Source: an uncultured Clostridia bacterium (lineage in GTDB: Bacteria; Bacillota; Clostridia; Christensenellales; Borkfalkiaceae). Taken from it: DNA of 64,000 bases. The stretch is from positions 1 to 64,000 of the forward strand of contig CANRIK010000007.1 in the NCBI GenBank assembly GCA_947630705.1. Direction: 5' to 3'. The position numbers were made by a program, and so were the translations under genes. The notes beneath the pieces are model-generated. The model made no database searches and was not told the DNA's origin. It saw only the letters and a list, made by a program, of their open reading frames with translations. Shown one piece after another: positions 25,423-34,759 of the stretch; position 1 is the stretch's first letter, and each line of letters opens with the position of its first letter.

Positions 25423-28400
25423 TTATTGTTGCGATAATAATACTTTTAACTCAAAAAAGGTTATTATGTCGAATCCGACTTTTTTATAAGAGGACGTGAA
25501 TACCTTGTTTGTAATCATGAGGTTTTTGATAGTGTATTCAGATGCGTCATCAATACCTAATGACTCAAAAATATCTTTAAGGTGGGTTGATAAATATTCT
25601 ATTCGTTTCGCGAATTTCTCATCTTTTTTATCATTGACAAAAAAAGTGTTTTGATGATTAGCATATTCCTTTATTGATCCAACTTTAATTAAAAATTTAC
25701 TCTCTAAATTCCAAATAATTTTTTTATCTGTATCTATTGCTAACACATCATAATCTCCTAAATCTGATGGATACTTTTTATTGATTTTGCTCAGCTTCAA
25801 ATTTTTAAATGTAATATAACCGGCGTTCTTACATAATTCATTTATATCGGTTTCCATTTGAGTTTCACATTTCTTTTTCCATTGTCTTAAAACGATAGTG
25901 AAATTATTTAAATTAATTTCATAGGGAGGGTAAAATTCTTGCAGTCCTACTTCCCACATCGTTGCTAACTCATACATTACAACGGGCGAGAAAATAAGCA
26001 TATTCCCGCTTTTGACGATTGGTCTAACATCAAATCGTTGATCTCTTTTCTCTCTTTCCCAAACGGGAACAAACGAATTTTTTTCATCACCAATATTTTT
26101 GATTTTTGAAGTATCAATAGTTAGATAATCTATAGCCTTTACATAATCATCAATTTGATTTTTATCTGTTAAGGCGCTTTCCAAATCAGCTATAAGTTCT
26201 TCTCTATTAATTTCAAAAACATCAGGTTCTGCTTCATGCGTAAATGTGTGGTAAAATTCAAAAGAAAAATAATTATAGCATAGACTAATAATGTCAACAA
26301 GAGAAACAGATGTGTCTTTATAAAATGCACTAAGAGCCTTTTTAAGCCACACTTCATCGTCGGCTCTCTGTGGCACATAATCTTTACTGCTATAAATTCT
26401 TCGATTTTGCACGTTGGCATAATCAGAACCATCGTTTGAATATTTTGTTGAAACTCTATAATCGTCCTCGATTTCTATTTGTGCGTCAAACAATTTGTAA
26501 TGTGCTTGATCTGCGCAATCTTGAAGAAGCATTAGCCAATGAGAGAATGCCAACAAATATTCAACGTCATTGTTGTTAGGAAGTTTACTTACAGTTCTTT
26601 CAAGCGACAAATTAGTATCGATTAGATAGCATAGATCTCGAATTTGATTTTTTTCTTCTTCGCGCAAATTTATTGTGTTGATAATCGTTCGCTCTTTAGC
26701 CTCTTCACTTAAACTGTCTTTATTAGACAGAATATACCGTTTCATATCTAAATTCTTATTGTGAATATATGCCGCAAGGGTTGAAACGACTTTTTTGTGT
26801 AGTGATAGTTTATCATACTGCATTATTTGGTCTTCGAATTTAGGAATAATCAGCTCCTGTAATTTTCTAACTATTTCGGTGGCTCTATCGTTACTATAAA
26901 TTCCCGGTTTTATACCAACCGTTTTACATATTTGTGCAATTTGTTTTCTAACTGCTATATATTTCTCATCACTCGGTTTAATAGTCTGATTATTAAAAGA
27001 AAAATAATATTTCTGTTCAATGGCGATTGCTTCAATATCTTTTTTATTGCCTCTCAATTCGTCTATCTCTTTGTTAATAATATCTACATTAATACCAAAC
27101 TTTTCATTAAGACACGACAATAATTCCGACATGAACTCGCATTCAACATTTTTTGTTGATGAGGACATAATATCATTCATTAAGGCTTCATCATTTACTG
27201 CGTATCGAATTAATATTTTATTTTGAAACGAACTACAGTCACTATACACATATTTTTTGTCCTGTTCCAGAAAGTGAGTATTATCTACCGTTCGAGCATA
27301 GTTCATTGGGAGATATGTTATTTGTACTCCGTCAAAAGAGTATAAATTCGCTTTAATTAAGGCATCTTCAATTAAAACCATATTTCGTTTCAGCAATTCA
27401 TCAATCATGCGAATATGCTCTGCATGTATATTCCATTGCTTAACATCTGTCACCAATTTTAAATTGTGCGCTAAAAAAAGATAAGAATCGGCAACTTTTC
27501 TAAAGTATCCTCCAAACCCTATTACAGCTTTATTTAAAATTAATTTAAATTGTCCATCTTCTTCGTCCTGAACTATCCACTGGAAGGGCTCTTCAAACAT
27601 TTTCGAATAATGATTGAATGGATACCATTTATTGAGAATCAAGTACTTTTCAAATAAATTCCACTCAAAATCGTATACGATAGAAGCAATACCAGAAACT
27701 TCAAATGCCCCTTGAGAAAATTCTTTATTTGATTCAATCCACATTGAAAACAGACCAGACAATCCACTATGGAAATCTATTGTTTTTAAAGTTCCGTCAT
27801 TATATTTAGAAAAAAATTCAGCGATTTCTTCACCATCATGCGCCAGGTCAAAAATCGTTATAAGGTCATATAGATAACAACTTGATATTTTGCCAGTTTC
27901 TTTCAGTTTAAGGACAGGTCCCAAGATTAGAGCATTATCATAGAAAATGATTTCAACTGTTTCCATTTTAGAAAAGTCGAAGAGTACAGTTTTTTCGTTT
28001 TTAATAAGTTGAATTATTTTCAAATCATTTTGTGAGTGTAAATTTTTAACGGCACTATATAGACGTGTCATATCACGTCCATGAAGAGCACTTTCATTCA
28101 TAAACAAAATTAATGATTTTCGGTTAATTAACGCAAAATCAAATAATATTTGTTCTAGGATTTTTTGCTTGTTTAAGTCTTCAACAACACCTATTGAAAA
28201 TAATATATTGGGACTTTCAGGGCTAATATCAAAGTTGCTGCACAATCGCGAATAGACAGCTCTATCTGCAATTTGATTTCGCCTCATTTTTAACTCAGGC
28301 AGATTAAGCATTATTGTATTATAAGCATCAACAATTATACTCGGGTTGAACAACGGTACTAAAACCTTCCCTTGTTCAATTAAGAAATGGGATGTGGTTA

Positions 28401-29064
28401 TATCTTTTTGCTCTTCAAAAGATAACTTTCGTATGAAACAGTCGTCTGGCGGCGAAAGGCGCTGATAGTATTCCAAACAGGCACAAAAATATTTTTCTGA
28501 AGGGCAAGAAAGTTCATTGTACTGATACTTGTTTGAATCAAATGGTTCTATATTTTGGAGCGCATCAACCATTTCTAAAACATATGACAGTACATCTTCC
28601 ATTTCTTTTTCTTTGTTTATTGCTGAAATATTTGTATCTAAGCATTTCATGAGAGGATATGCGTGGTTATATCCATTCCCAATCAATATCGGATAGAACG
28701 TGCTATTAAATACGACTTTTATTTCACCAAAGTCAGGAATAATAGGATCATTCAATGTTGAATTATTATATCCCATGATTGAATCATAAAAGGACATAAA
28801 TTGCTTATAGGTTTGAATTTGCCTTGTCCCGGTTCTATCAATTTTGGAGAGAACATAATTCAGAGTCAAGTAAAATGATAAATTTGGTCGATTATATCTC
28901 CATGAATTGATACAGAAAACTGCTCTACATAGGTCAAAAAATGAATACTCGGATAATATCGGAAATAGTTTTTTGGCTGAATTTTTGTCTATTAATAATG
29001 CCTCATTATTCAAAACTGAATTTGCGTTTTTTGATGCAAACTTGTTGGCGTGTTCTTCTTTCAT
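25423..29064 (-). CDS. Large uncharacterised protein with C-terminal PD-(D/E)XK-like motif
   Basis: 1213 aa, third gene of the leftward restriction-modification operon, 79 bases after the endonuclease gene. Most of the length is helical and matches no family I know. Near the C-terminus the stretch GDYDVLAID..IIWNLESK gives D1106 and E1121-x-K1123 on adjacent predicted strands, the standard layout of a PD-(D/E)XK nuclease core. No Walker motif, Toprim or helicase motif was found. Codon use is AT-rich like the rest of the operon, so it was probably acquired with it. Inferred role: an accessory defence nuclease or effector linked to the type IIS system. It could also be independent of that system. 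Confidence is high for the gene and low for the function. Confidence 0.8.
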   Translation of the reverse strand: MKEEHANKFASKNANSVLNNEALLIDKNSAKKLFPILSEYSFFDLCRAVFCINSWRYNRPNLSFYLTLNYVLSKIDRTGTRQIQTYKQFMSFYDSIMGYNNSTLNDPIIPDFGEIKVVFNSTFYPILIGNGYNHAYPLMKCLDTNISAINKEKEMEDVLSYVLEMVDALQNIEPFDSNKYQYNELSCPSEKYFCACLEYYQRLSPPDDCFIRKLSFEEQKDITTSHFLIEQGKVLVPLFNPSIIVDAYNTIMLNLPELKMRRNQIADRAVYSRLCSNFDISPESPNILFSIGVVEDLNKQKILEQILFDFALINRKSLILFMNESALHGRDMTRLYSAVKNLHSQNDLKIIQLIKNEKTVLFDFSKMETVEIIFYDNALILGPVLKLKETGKISSCYLYDLITIFDLAHDGEEIAEFFSKYNDGTLKTIDFHSGLSGLFSMWIESNKEFSQGAFEVSGIASIVYDFEWNLFEKYLILNKWYPFNHYSKMFEEPFQWIVQDEEDGQFKLILNKAVIGFGGYFRKVADSYLFLAHNLKLVTDVKQWNIHAEHIRMIDELLKRNMVLIEDALIKANLYSFDGVQITYLPMNYARTVDNTHFLEQDKKYVYSDCSSFQNKILIRYAVNDEALMNDIMSSSTKNVECEFMSELLSCLNEKFGINVDIINKEIDELRGNKKDIEAIAIEQKYYFSFNNQTIKPSDEKYIAVRKQIAQICKTVGIKPGIYSNDRATEIVRKLQELIIPKFEDQIMQYDKLSLHKKVVSTLAAYIHNKNLDMKRYILSNKDSLSEEAKERTIINTINLREEEKNQIRDLCYLIDTNLSLERTVSKLPNNNDVEYLLAFSHWLMLLQDCADQAHYKLFDAQIEIEDDYRVSTKYSNDGSDYANVQNRRIYSSKDYVPQRADDEVWLKKALSAFYKDTSVSLVDIISLCYNYFSFEFYHTFTHEAEPDVFEINREELIADLESALTDKNQIDDYVKAIDYLTIDTSKIKNIGDEKNSFVPVWEREKRDQRFDVRPIVKSGNMLIFSPVVMYELATMWEVGLQEFYPPYEINLNNFTIVLRQWKKKCETQMETDINELCKNAGYITFKNLKLSKINKKYPSDLGDYDVLAIDTDKKIIWNLESKFLIKVGSIKEYANHQNTFFVNDKKDEKFAKRIEYLSTHLKDIFESLGIDDASEYTIKNLMITNKVFTSSYKKVGFDIITFFELKVLLSQQ

Positions 29065-29143
29065 ATGGTTCTCCGATATAAGAGTAATTGATTATGTGTT
29101 GTTTTTTTATTTTGGAGCCGTTATATTTTATTAGTTGTTTCTT

Positions 29144-31117
29144 CTATAGCTCAGTAATTCCATCTATAATCTTTTCCTTATACCACTTATTGGGCTCTGT
29201 ATTTGCATGATAGGCGTCCTCAAAAATTTTATAGATTCGTCTATAAGTTATGCCACGCTCTATAATGGTTTTTATTTCGCTTGTTTGGCAAGGGATAATT
29301 TTCATGCCGTCTATTACCTCGGAACCGTCGGATGAGTAGTATTGGCTATGTTTTCTCATCCTGAAATCGGAAATGACATTGATGTGCAGATAAGTCGTTG
29401 CGAACAGGCAATAGGCTTCTTCACCTCTATGAGAGAGAAGATAATCGCCCAAATGCCGTGATACCGGTTCCATCTCCATTCTGCGTTGATTGGTGCCGCC
29501 CGCCAATGTCGCTTCGATCAAAAGCGTGTGCGCGGGATATGCCTCTGTTGCCTCGTAATGGTATGTAATATCTTCGTGCCCGCCCGCGGCATGTGTAATG
29601 GGGAGTAAGTCGGCATCCAAAGACAAGTTCATATATTCGAGAACTTTGCCTTGTCGCCCCGATATTTTATACCATGCAACCGCAAGTACATATTCAAAAA
29701 TCGTCGGCACGTCGGCGTTGTTCGTGACCATTGCTTGAATTTCCGAATCTCTGCGCTCTTCAAATAATGTCATGAGCGAAATCAGCTTTTCATCAGTAAA
29801 CATTTCGTCAACCATACGATTAAACCTGTCATATCGCTCACGATCCACAAAGGCTTGTACATCATACAAATTTCTGACCTGAACGCCGTACAGTGCTTCA
29901 ACCTTTGCAAAAATTTCTTCTTGGGAAATTGCTACGCCGATAATGGCGGGCAACTCAATGTCGGCGGTGAGCGAGGGTTCTTCGTTATAAGCCATTTCAG
30001 GCAATCGTTCCGTCAGCAAATGGAAAAAACAGTTCGGGATAATGTCGAATTTGACCTTATTGTCTTGGAACAGAACAGTATCCGTCGTCTTGAAATATCT
30101 GCGGTTCAAATCAAAATAGTCGGAGAGCAAGCTCTTTGCTTTGAACAAATGCAAAAGTTTGAAAAACTCCAATCTCAACTCCGCCTCGGTATGGCAATCA
30201 AAGATTCGTTGCCCGATGTTCAAAGCAGAATATCCATCTCTTTCCACGGCTTTCGTATTTGTAGTCGCAAATAAATACTGCTTCCAAAGCGTTGCGCCTT
30301 TACCGCTTAAACTCTTGACTGCGCGGAAAAGTTTTACGGCAGATTCGTCCGAATGAGTCTGTAAAACATCCGACAGCGCGACATATAAATCATAGTACGG
30401 CTTATCGTAACTTTTACTCTTCCGATTCATGCCGATTTCCATAATCAACTCTTCGGAAAGTTGGGCTTGTAAAAATGTCGAATATGCCTCGCGGTAATTA
30501 GGCAGATCCATCAAAACCGCGATGATTGTTTCGTCAACAGTCGATTCGCCACGACGGATTTTCTCTATCGCGTTCAAGATATATTCCGTTTTTGTCTGAC
30601 TGATGGCAAGAGGCAGAAGGTATGTAAACTCTTCATCAGAAAGTTCGCCAAGACGATTGAGCGCCATGGCGAGAATTAAGTATGGACGAGCAAAAGCACC
30701 GTCGAGCGAACAAGACACCTTTAATAGCTGTCTGAAATACAGAAAACTATCCGCGGGGATCTGCAACAAATTTTCCCGATTAAAATCTTGTTCGGTGGCG
30801 ATTTTCAGCAGTGCTTTCCCTGTGTCGGTCAGGCGACGTTCATCATCAATTAAGCCGAGATCAACAAGCCCCGAAGTCTTTTCGCGCGCATCTTTGGCTT
30901 TGCGGGGAGCATCACCGACTATAAATTCCTGCGCTTTCAGAAAATTATAATATGCTTCCTGTAACGGTTCGTTTTCAGACCATTTTTGCGTTGCAAATTC
31001 AGGGTTGCGCCAAAACTCATCGAGATACGCAAGTTGTTTCTCGATTTTACGGTTGAACTCAACCATTCTGAAACTCGTTGTCCCAAGCGACCAACAATAA
31101 CTTTTGTACGCTGGCAT
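29144..31117 (-). CDS. AlwI-family type IIS restriction endonuclease
   Basis: 657 aa, 14 bases downstream of the methyltransferase with an AGGAGAG site. The C-terminal third shows the AlwI/MlyI/N.BstNBI-type core: PTIFEYVLAVAWY, then HAAGGHEDI (D516), LLIEATLAGG (E535), and QRRMEMEPVSRHLGDYL. In this family the usual lysine of PD-(D/E)XK is replaced, as seen here (IEAT). The N-terminal half would be the recognition part. Family members cut outside asymmetric sites, and a two-domain methyltransferase next door fits that. The recognition sequence cannot be read from the protein. The family assignment is by motif memory. Confidence 0.75.
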   Translation of the reverse strand: MPAYKSYCWSLGTTSFRMVEFNRKIEKQLAYLDEFWRNPEFATQKWSENEPLQEAYYNFLKAQEFIVGDAPRKAKDAREKTSGLVDLGLIDDERRLTDTGKALLKIATEQDFNRENLLQIPADSFLYFRQLLKVSCSLDGAFARPYLILAMALNRLGELSDEEFTYLLPLAISQTKTEYILNAIEKIRRGESTVDETIIAVLMDLPNYREAYSTFLQAQLSEELIMEIGMNRKSKSYDKPYYDLYVALSDVLQTHSDESAVKLFRAVKSLSGKGATLWKQYLFATTNTKAVERDGYSALNIGQRIFDCHTEAELRLEFFKLLHLFKAKSLLSDYFDLNRRYFKTTDTVLFQDNKVKFDIIPNCFFHLLTERLPEMAYNEEPSLTADIELPAIIGVAISQEEIFAKVEALYGVQVRNLYDVQAFVDRERYDRFNRMVDEMFTDEKLISLMTLFEERRDSEIQAMVTNNADVPTIFEYVLAVAWYKISGRQGKVLEYMNLSLDADLLPITHAAGGHEDITYHYEATEAYPAHTLLIEATLAGGTNQRRMEMEPVSRHLGDYLLSHRGEEAYCLFATTYLHINVISDFRMRKHSQYYSSDGSEVIDGMKIIPCQTSEIKTIIERGITYRRIYKIFEDAYHANTEPNKWYKEKIIDGITEL

Positions 31118-31131
31118 ATACTTCTCTCCTA

Positions 31132-33270
31132 TCAGTAATTGACGATTAAAACCTCATCGGTTTTCGATGTTCTGTCTTTCGTCTGATAATTTGAATTGGC
31201 ATAGGTGTAATCCAAATAAATCACACGATATTTGCCGATATTTCTGTTTACCCAATCAAGCAAGATTTTGTTTTCCTTGCCCTTTGAGTGTAAGACATTC
31301 GATAAAGCAAACCTAATCCCACGTTCATTCAGACCATCTAAATAGGCAAGCAGTTCTCTTTCCAATGTTTCGTTCCAACCGTCTTGCTCGTTATAGGTGG
31401 CGCAGGTAATCAAATACGGGGGATCGACATACACAAAGGTCTTGTCATTCCATGTTTCGGTTGACAGTTCGCGGAAATCACTACTTTCAAAAGTGTAATC
31501 GCCGCTCTTCAACCGATCGATGAAGGATGAGAGTTTTTCGCGCATTTTTCTATTAAAATCACGCTTGCCGGCAGGCAAATTAAACTCTCCTTTTCTGTTA
31601 AACCGAATTTGATTGTTGAACGCATAGATTATAAGGACGTACAAGGTGATATAGTATGCGTAATCATAATTTGTGCGCTTATTAAAATCGGCGCGCAATT
31701 TCATAAAACCGGGAGTATTATATTTTGCCAATCCGTCGGCGCTGTTGCACCCATAATATTCATATCCATATTTATCTGAATCGGATAGACCATATTTTTC
31801 GATAATACTGTCTATCAATTCAAATGTGGCTTGCTTGTCCATGTTTTTGAATGTGCCAAACATATATCGAAGCAAAGAGTTATTATCATTGAAAATGACC
31901 TTATTACAAGGCACATTTATCCCAACGTTACCGCCGCCGCAGAACAAATCGACAAAGCACTCAATATCTATGGGGAAATGCGGCAGAAGCTGTGGCAAGA
32001 GCTTATATTTGCCGCCCGTATAGTTGAGCGGAGATTGAATTATTTCCTTTTGCTTATAGTCATAACACTCGCAAAGGAATAGCCTTTCCTCGTTATCTTT
32101 AATGTCGGACTTGCCTGCGCTGAACGCGCGATACTGTTCCGAAAATACTTTCACGCGACCTTTTTGGGAAAGGATACGCATAATATCGGCATCGCTTATC
32201 TTGGCGTTGGAACGACCGTTCCCTTTCTCTGCCATGTTGTTATAGGAGAGAAGAATATATTTCGCTTTGATTTTTCCAATCAAGTCCTCGAACGCCTTGA
32301 CGGCGTTCGACGTGCAGTAGTCGCTTTTTAAGCTGCTACGATCCATCTTCAATGCTACGCCCGAAACCGTGGGCTTTTGCCATCTTGCAACATTTTCAAG
32401 CAAGTGATATGCATCGCAATATTGACGAGAGTTATAAGGCGGATCAATGTAGACCAAATCTGCTTCAATGCGTTCAACAAGAATATTTGCGTCCTCGTTG
32501 TAGCATTGATTATTTTCATTGTTATTGTTTGCAGCCAAAGGAACGCTCAATTCCAAGTGCCTGTCAAATTGCGCTCCTCTGATATACGCATCATAATGTC
32601 CGCAAGTATTTGCAATTTTGTCCATCGCATAAAGGAGCGATGTAATCAGAATCGCTCTTTCGCGGGCATTAACCTTTTTTTGTCGATAGATTTCCTCAAT
32701 ATCTTCGCGGATAAATCCTATTTTTCTGCAATCTTCCAAAGAGAAGAATGTGTCCGCAAAGTTTTCGGACATATAATTTTCTTCTTGCGGAATTACAGCA
32801 TTATAATAGCAAATCAGATTTTGTATCTTTTCTTCGTCGTAATGTTCGGAGCCGAACCATGCTACATGACAAATGTAATTGAAATAAAGTAAGTCGTTGG
32901 TGATCAGCTTTTTGTCGGAAAAAGCGGAAGCAACCGAGCCTGTGCCGGCAAAAATATCCGCAACAGTATTCACGCCTTGACATTCTTGCGCTACCGTTGA
33001 CTTGATGAAGGTCAGAAGTTTATATTTGTTCCCCAAATAGCGGCGGTTGTTGATATTGGTAGTCTTAAACTTTGGTGCTTCTTCTGCAGGTTTTTCGCTT
33101 TTAGCCGACAACGCTTCACGCATTTTAGAAACCGTCTGCTCATCCCAAATATAGCGTCCCGTTGAAGTGGTAGGAACACTAATCAACCCGTTTTTAACCA
33201 AATAGTAAAAAGTTGATCTGCTTAAATTGAGTTCAGATACGATTCTATTCGATGTTAAAGAGGTCGCCAT
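31132..33270 (-). CDS. Two-domain D12-class adenine-N6 DNA methyltransferase with N-terminal HTH
   Basis: 712 aa, first gene of the operon, AGGAGAACAGC before ATG. Residues 1-55 are a MerR-like helix-turn-helix (STFYYLVKNGLI, then GRYIWDE). Methyltransferase domain 1 has DIFAGTG (105-111) and DPPYN (276-280). Domain 2 has NYTGGKYK (416-423), DLFCGGGN (441-448) and DPPYL (616-620). Two complete D12-type catalytic sites in one chain are as in M.FokI, where each half methylates one strand of an asymmetric site. It should protect host DNA from the endonuclease encoded next. The HTH may let it repress its own promoter. Confidence 0.9.
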   Translation of the reverse strand: MATSLTSNRIVSELNLSRSTFYYLVKNGLISVPTTSTGRYIWDEQTVSKMREALSAKSEKPAEEAPKFKTTNINNRRYLGNKYKLLTFIKSTVAQECQGVNTVADIFAGTGSVASAFSDKKLITNDLLYFNYICHVAWFGSEHYDEEKIQNLICYYNAVIPQEENYMSENFADTFFSLEDCRKIGFIREDIEEIYRQKKVNARERAILITSLLYAMDKIANTCGHYDAYIRGAQFDRHLELSVPLAANNNNENNQCYNEDANILVERIEADLVYIDPPYNSRQYCDAYHLLENVARWQKPTVSGVALKMDRSSLKSDYCTSNAVKAFEDLIGKIKAKYILLSYNNMAEKGNGRSNAKISDADIMRILSQKGRVKVFSEQYRAFSAGKSDIKDNEERLFLCECYDYKQKEIIQSPLNYTGGKYKLLPQLLPHFPIDIECFVDLFCGGGNVGINVPCNKVIFNDNNSLLRYMFGTFKNMDKQATFELIDSIIEKYGLSDSDKYGYEYYGCNSADGLAKYNTPGFMKLRADFNKRTNYDYAYYITLYVLIIYAFNNQIRFNRKGEFNLPAGKRDFNRKMREKLSSFIDRLKSGDYTFESSDFRELSTETWNDKTFVYVDPPYLITCATYNEQDGWNETLERELLAYLDGLNERGIRFALSNVLHSKGKENKILLDWVNRNIGKYRVIYLDYTYANSNYQTKDRTSKTDEVLIVNY

Positions 33271-33310
33271 GCTGTTCTCCTATGCAACATAATATTTGCT
33301 TCCATTGGAC

Positions 33311-33338
33311 ATTATAGCACAATAAGAGGAAAAATCAA
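33311..33338 (-). promoter_or_regulatory. Promoter of the restriction-modification operon
   Basis: On the minus strand: TTGATT, 16-bp spacer, TATAAT with a TGC extended -10, about 40 bases before the methyltransferase start. Confidence 0.7.
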
Positions 33339-33564
33339 AGCGTTTTGCAACTATATATAGCGGAATTTTGGATGCTAATTAAAATTTGCATCTAAATTGC
33401 GGTGGAACATCCCCAAGGCGGGTTTCCCGCTTGTTGAGGGGCGAAGTTGTGGCGGAAACGACCAACTTCCTTATCTTGCTTAGGCATCCGTTTTTCTGCC
33501 CACTTTGTGGCACATTTGGTATGGGGTATGCCCACTAAAATTGCTTCGGAAAATTTTCTAATGG

Positions 33565-33597
33565 TGACAGGTATTGTCATGTTTGATGTGATATAAT
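33565..33597 (+). promoter_or_regulatory. Promoter and palindrome for a leaderless HTH gene
   Basis: TGA-TATAAT extended -10 ends six bases before the ATG. The palindrome TGACAGGTATTGTCA occupies the -35 side, suggesting a repressor or activator site. No Shine-Dalgarno exists, so the mRNA is probably leaderless. Confidence 0.55.
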
Positions 33598-33603
33598 TAT
33601 CGT

Positions 33604-34629
33604 ATGGATAAGTTAGCATATCATCTGAATAAGAAGAAACAGCCTGCGCCTACGGACGGCAAGTTTCTGTACTATTACCCCGCAGACGAGGAGATTGCGA
33701 ACGCGCACGTCGGCAACAAGTATTACATTACAGTCGAAGTCAGCGAACAGGAATGGGAAACGCTCATCGAGATGGATCGATTGGAGTACAACAACACGCA
33801 TACATACCAACGCCATAATACCGTTCTCCCGGACAGAGATACAGAAGCCTTGCTCTCACCCAAAGAGCAGGAGCAGTTCATAGACAAGAATTTCAGCTTT
33901 GCCGAAGCAGAGAAGAAACCGCCGAAAGCGTTGCGGAATACAGACGACCTGACAGACAGAGAGTTCGAGGTTTACAATCTATGCGTAATCGAGGACAAAA
34001 CGCAGGTGGAAGCGGCGGAAGAATTCGGTCTTACGCAGGGCTATATTTCTATGACGCTCAAAAAAGAAAAAGAGAAAGTCACGAACGCAGAATTGAAGAA
34101 CGCAAGCCCCGAAGTATATGTCCGCAAGTGTTGGGATATTTTCCTTGACACAGGCACGATGCCTGATTATTTAGACGTCGAACTCGAATTTGTTATTCGT
34201 TGGCTTTTATTGGATTTGCTCCCGCTTACCCATTGGTTTTACAGTGTCGGGGAGTTCTGCCGCCATCTTATGACCTATTACCTTTTTGACGAGGACAAAA
34301 TAGAAGCAGATATAGCGAAGTACAAAGAAACGGTCGATGTCGAAGAGCGGCAACACTTTGAAGAATATTACGGCGATAGACCGCCCATTGTGCAAGCCGT
34401 TTATGTGCGTCTTATGACGGAGATGAAACGTCGGCAACAATCGGGACTTCACGACTCGGACAAAGCCTATAAGAGCATCTACTCCACGGCGGAGAAGATC
34501 GCAAGCCGCTTGAAAATATCTACTTACGACTTTCTTACCCAACGCTTCTATCCGTTCATTGCCAAGTCAAGAAACAAGCGTATTGAGCAGTTTTACAAAG
34601 CCTATTCAGGCAAAAAGTTACTAAAATAA
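33604..34629 (+). CDS. Integrative-element HTH (sigma-like) protein, element A
   Basis: 341 aa. A helix-turn-helix of sigma-70 region-4 style lies at about 116-158 (LTDREFEVYNLC, then TQVEAAEEFGLTQGYISMTLKK). The N-terminal part (20-70) is a short beta segment with a histidine-rich end. The C-terminal half is helical. The layout matches the 379-aa protein encoded on the minus strand at 45364-46503: same order of beta segment, HTH, RYL/RWLLL helix and C-terminal FYPFIAKSRNKRIEQFYK-like end. Both genes have TATAAT exactly six bases before ATG. Probable regulator of element excision or transfer; precise role unknown. Confidence 0.7.
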   Translation: MDKLAYHLNKKKQPAPTDGKFLYYYPADEEIANAHVGNKYYITVEVSEQEWETLIEMDRLEYNNTHTYQRHNTVLPDRDTEALLSPKEQEQFIDKNFSFAEAEKKPPKALRNTDDLTDREFEVYNLCVIEDKTQVEAAEEFGLTQGYISMTLKKEKEKVTNAELKNASPEVYVRKCWDIFLDTGTMPDYLDVELEFVIRWLLLDLLPLTHWFYSVGEFCRHLMTYYLFDEDKIEADIAKYKETVDVEERQHFEEYYGDRPPIVQAVYVRLMTEMKRRQQSGLHDSDKAYKSIYSTAEKIASRLKISTYDFLTQRFYPFIAKSRNKRIEQFYKAYSGKKLLK

Positions 34630-34705
34630 AAAATTTTTTTGTAATGACTAATAATTTCGGCGTTCCCGTGGCTTACAATTAGAGGGAGTATCGAAACGTG
34701 AACAG

Positions 34706-34733
34706 ACAGTCCTTGAACAAAGGGCTGTTTTTT
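34706..34733 (+). terminator. Terminator or attenuator before the mob-like gene
   Basis: ACAGTCCTT pairs with AAGGGCTGT (one G-U) and is followed by TTTTTT. It lies between the HTH gene and the AGGAGG of the next gene. Confidence 0.65.
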
Positions 34734-34759
34734 CTGCCCTCAAAAGGAGGTGAAACAAG

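Noticed and set aside
33392-33619. Minus-strand frame between the restriction operon and the HTH gene
   Set aside because: Covers the promoter and palindrome of the HTH gene and has no ribosome site.
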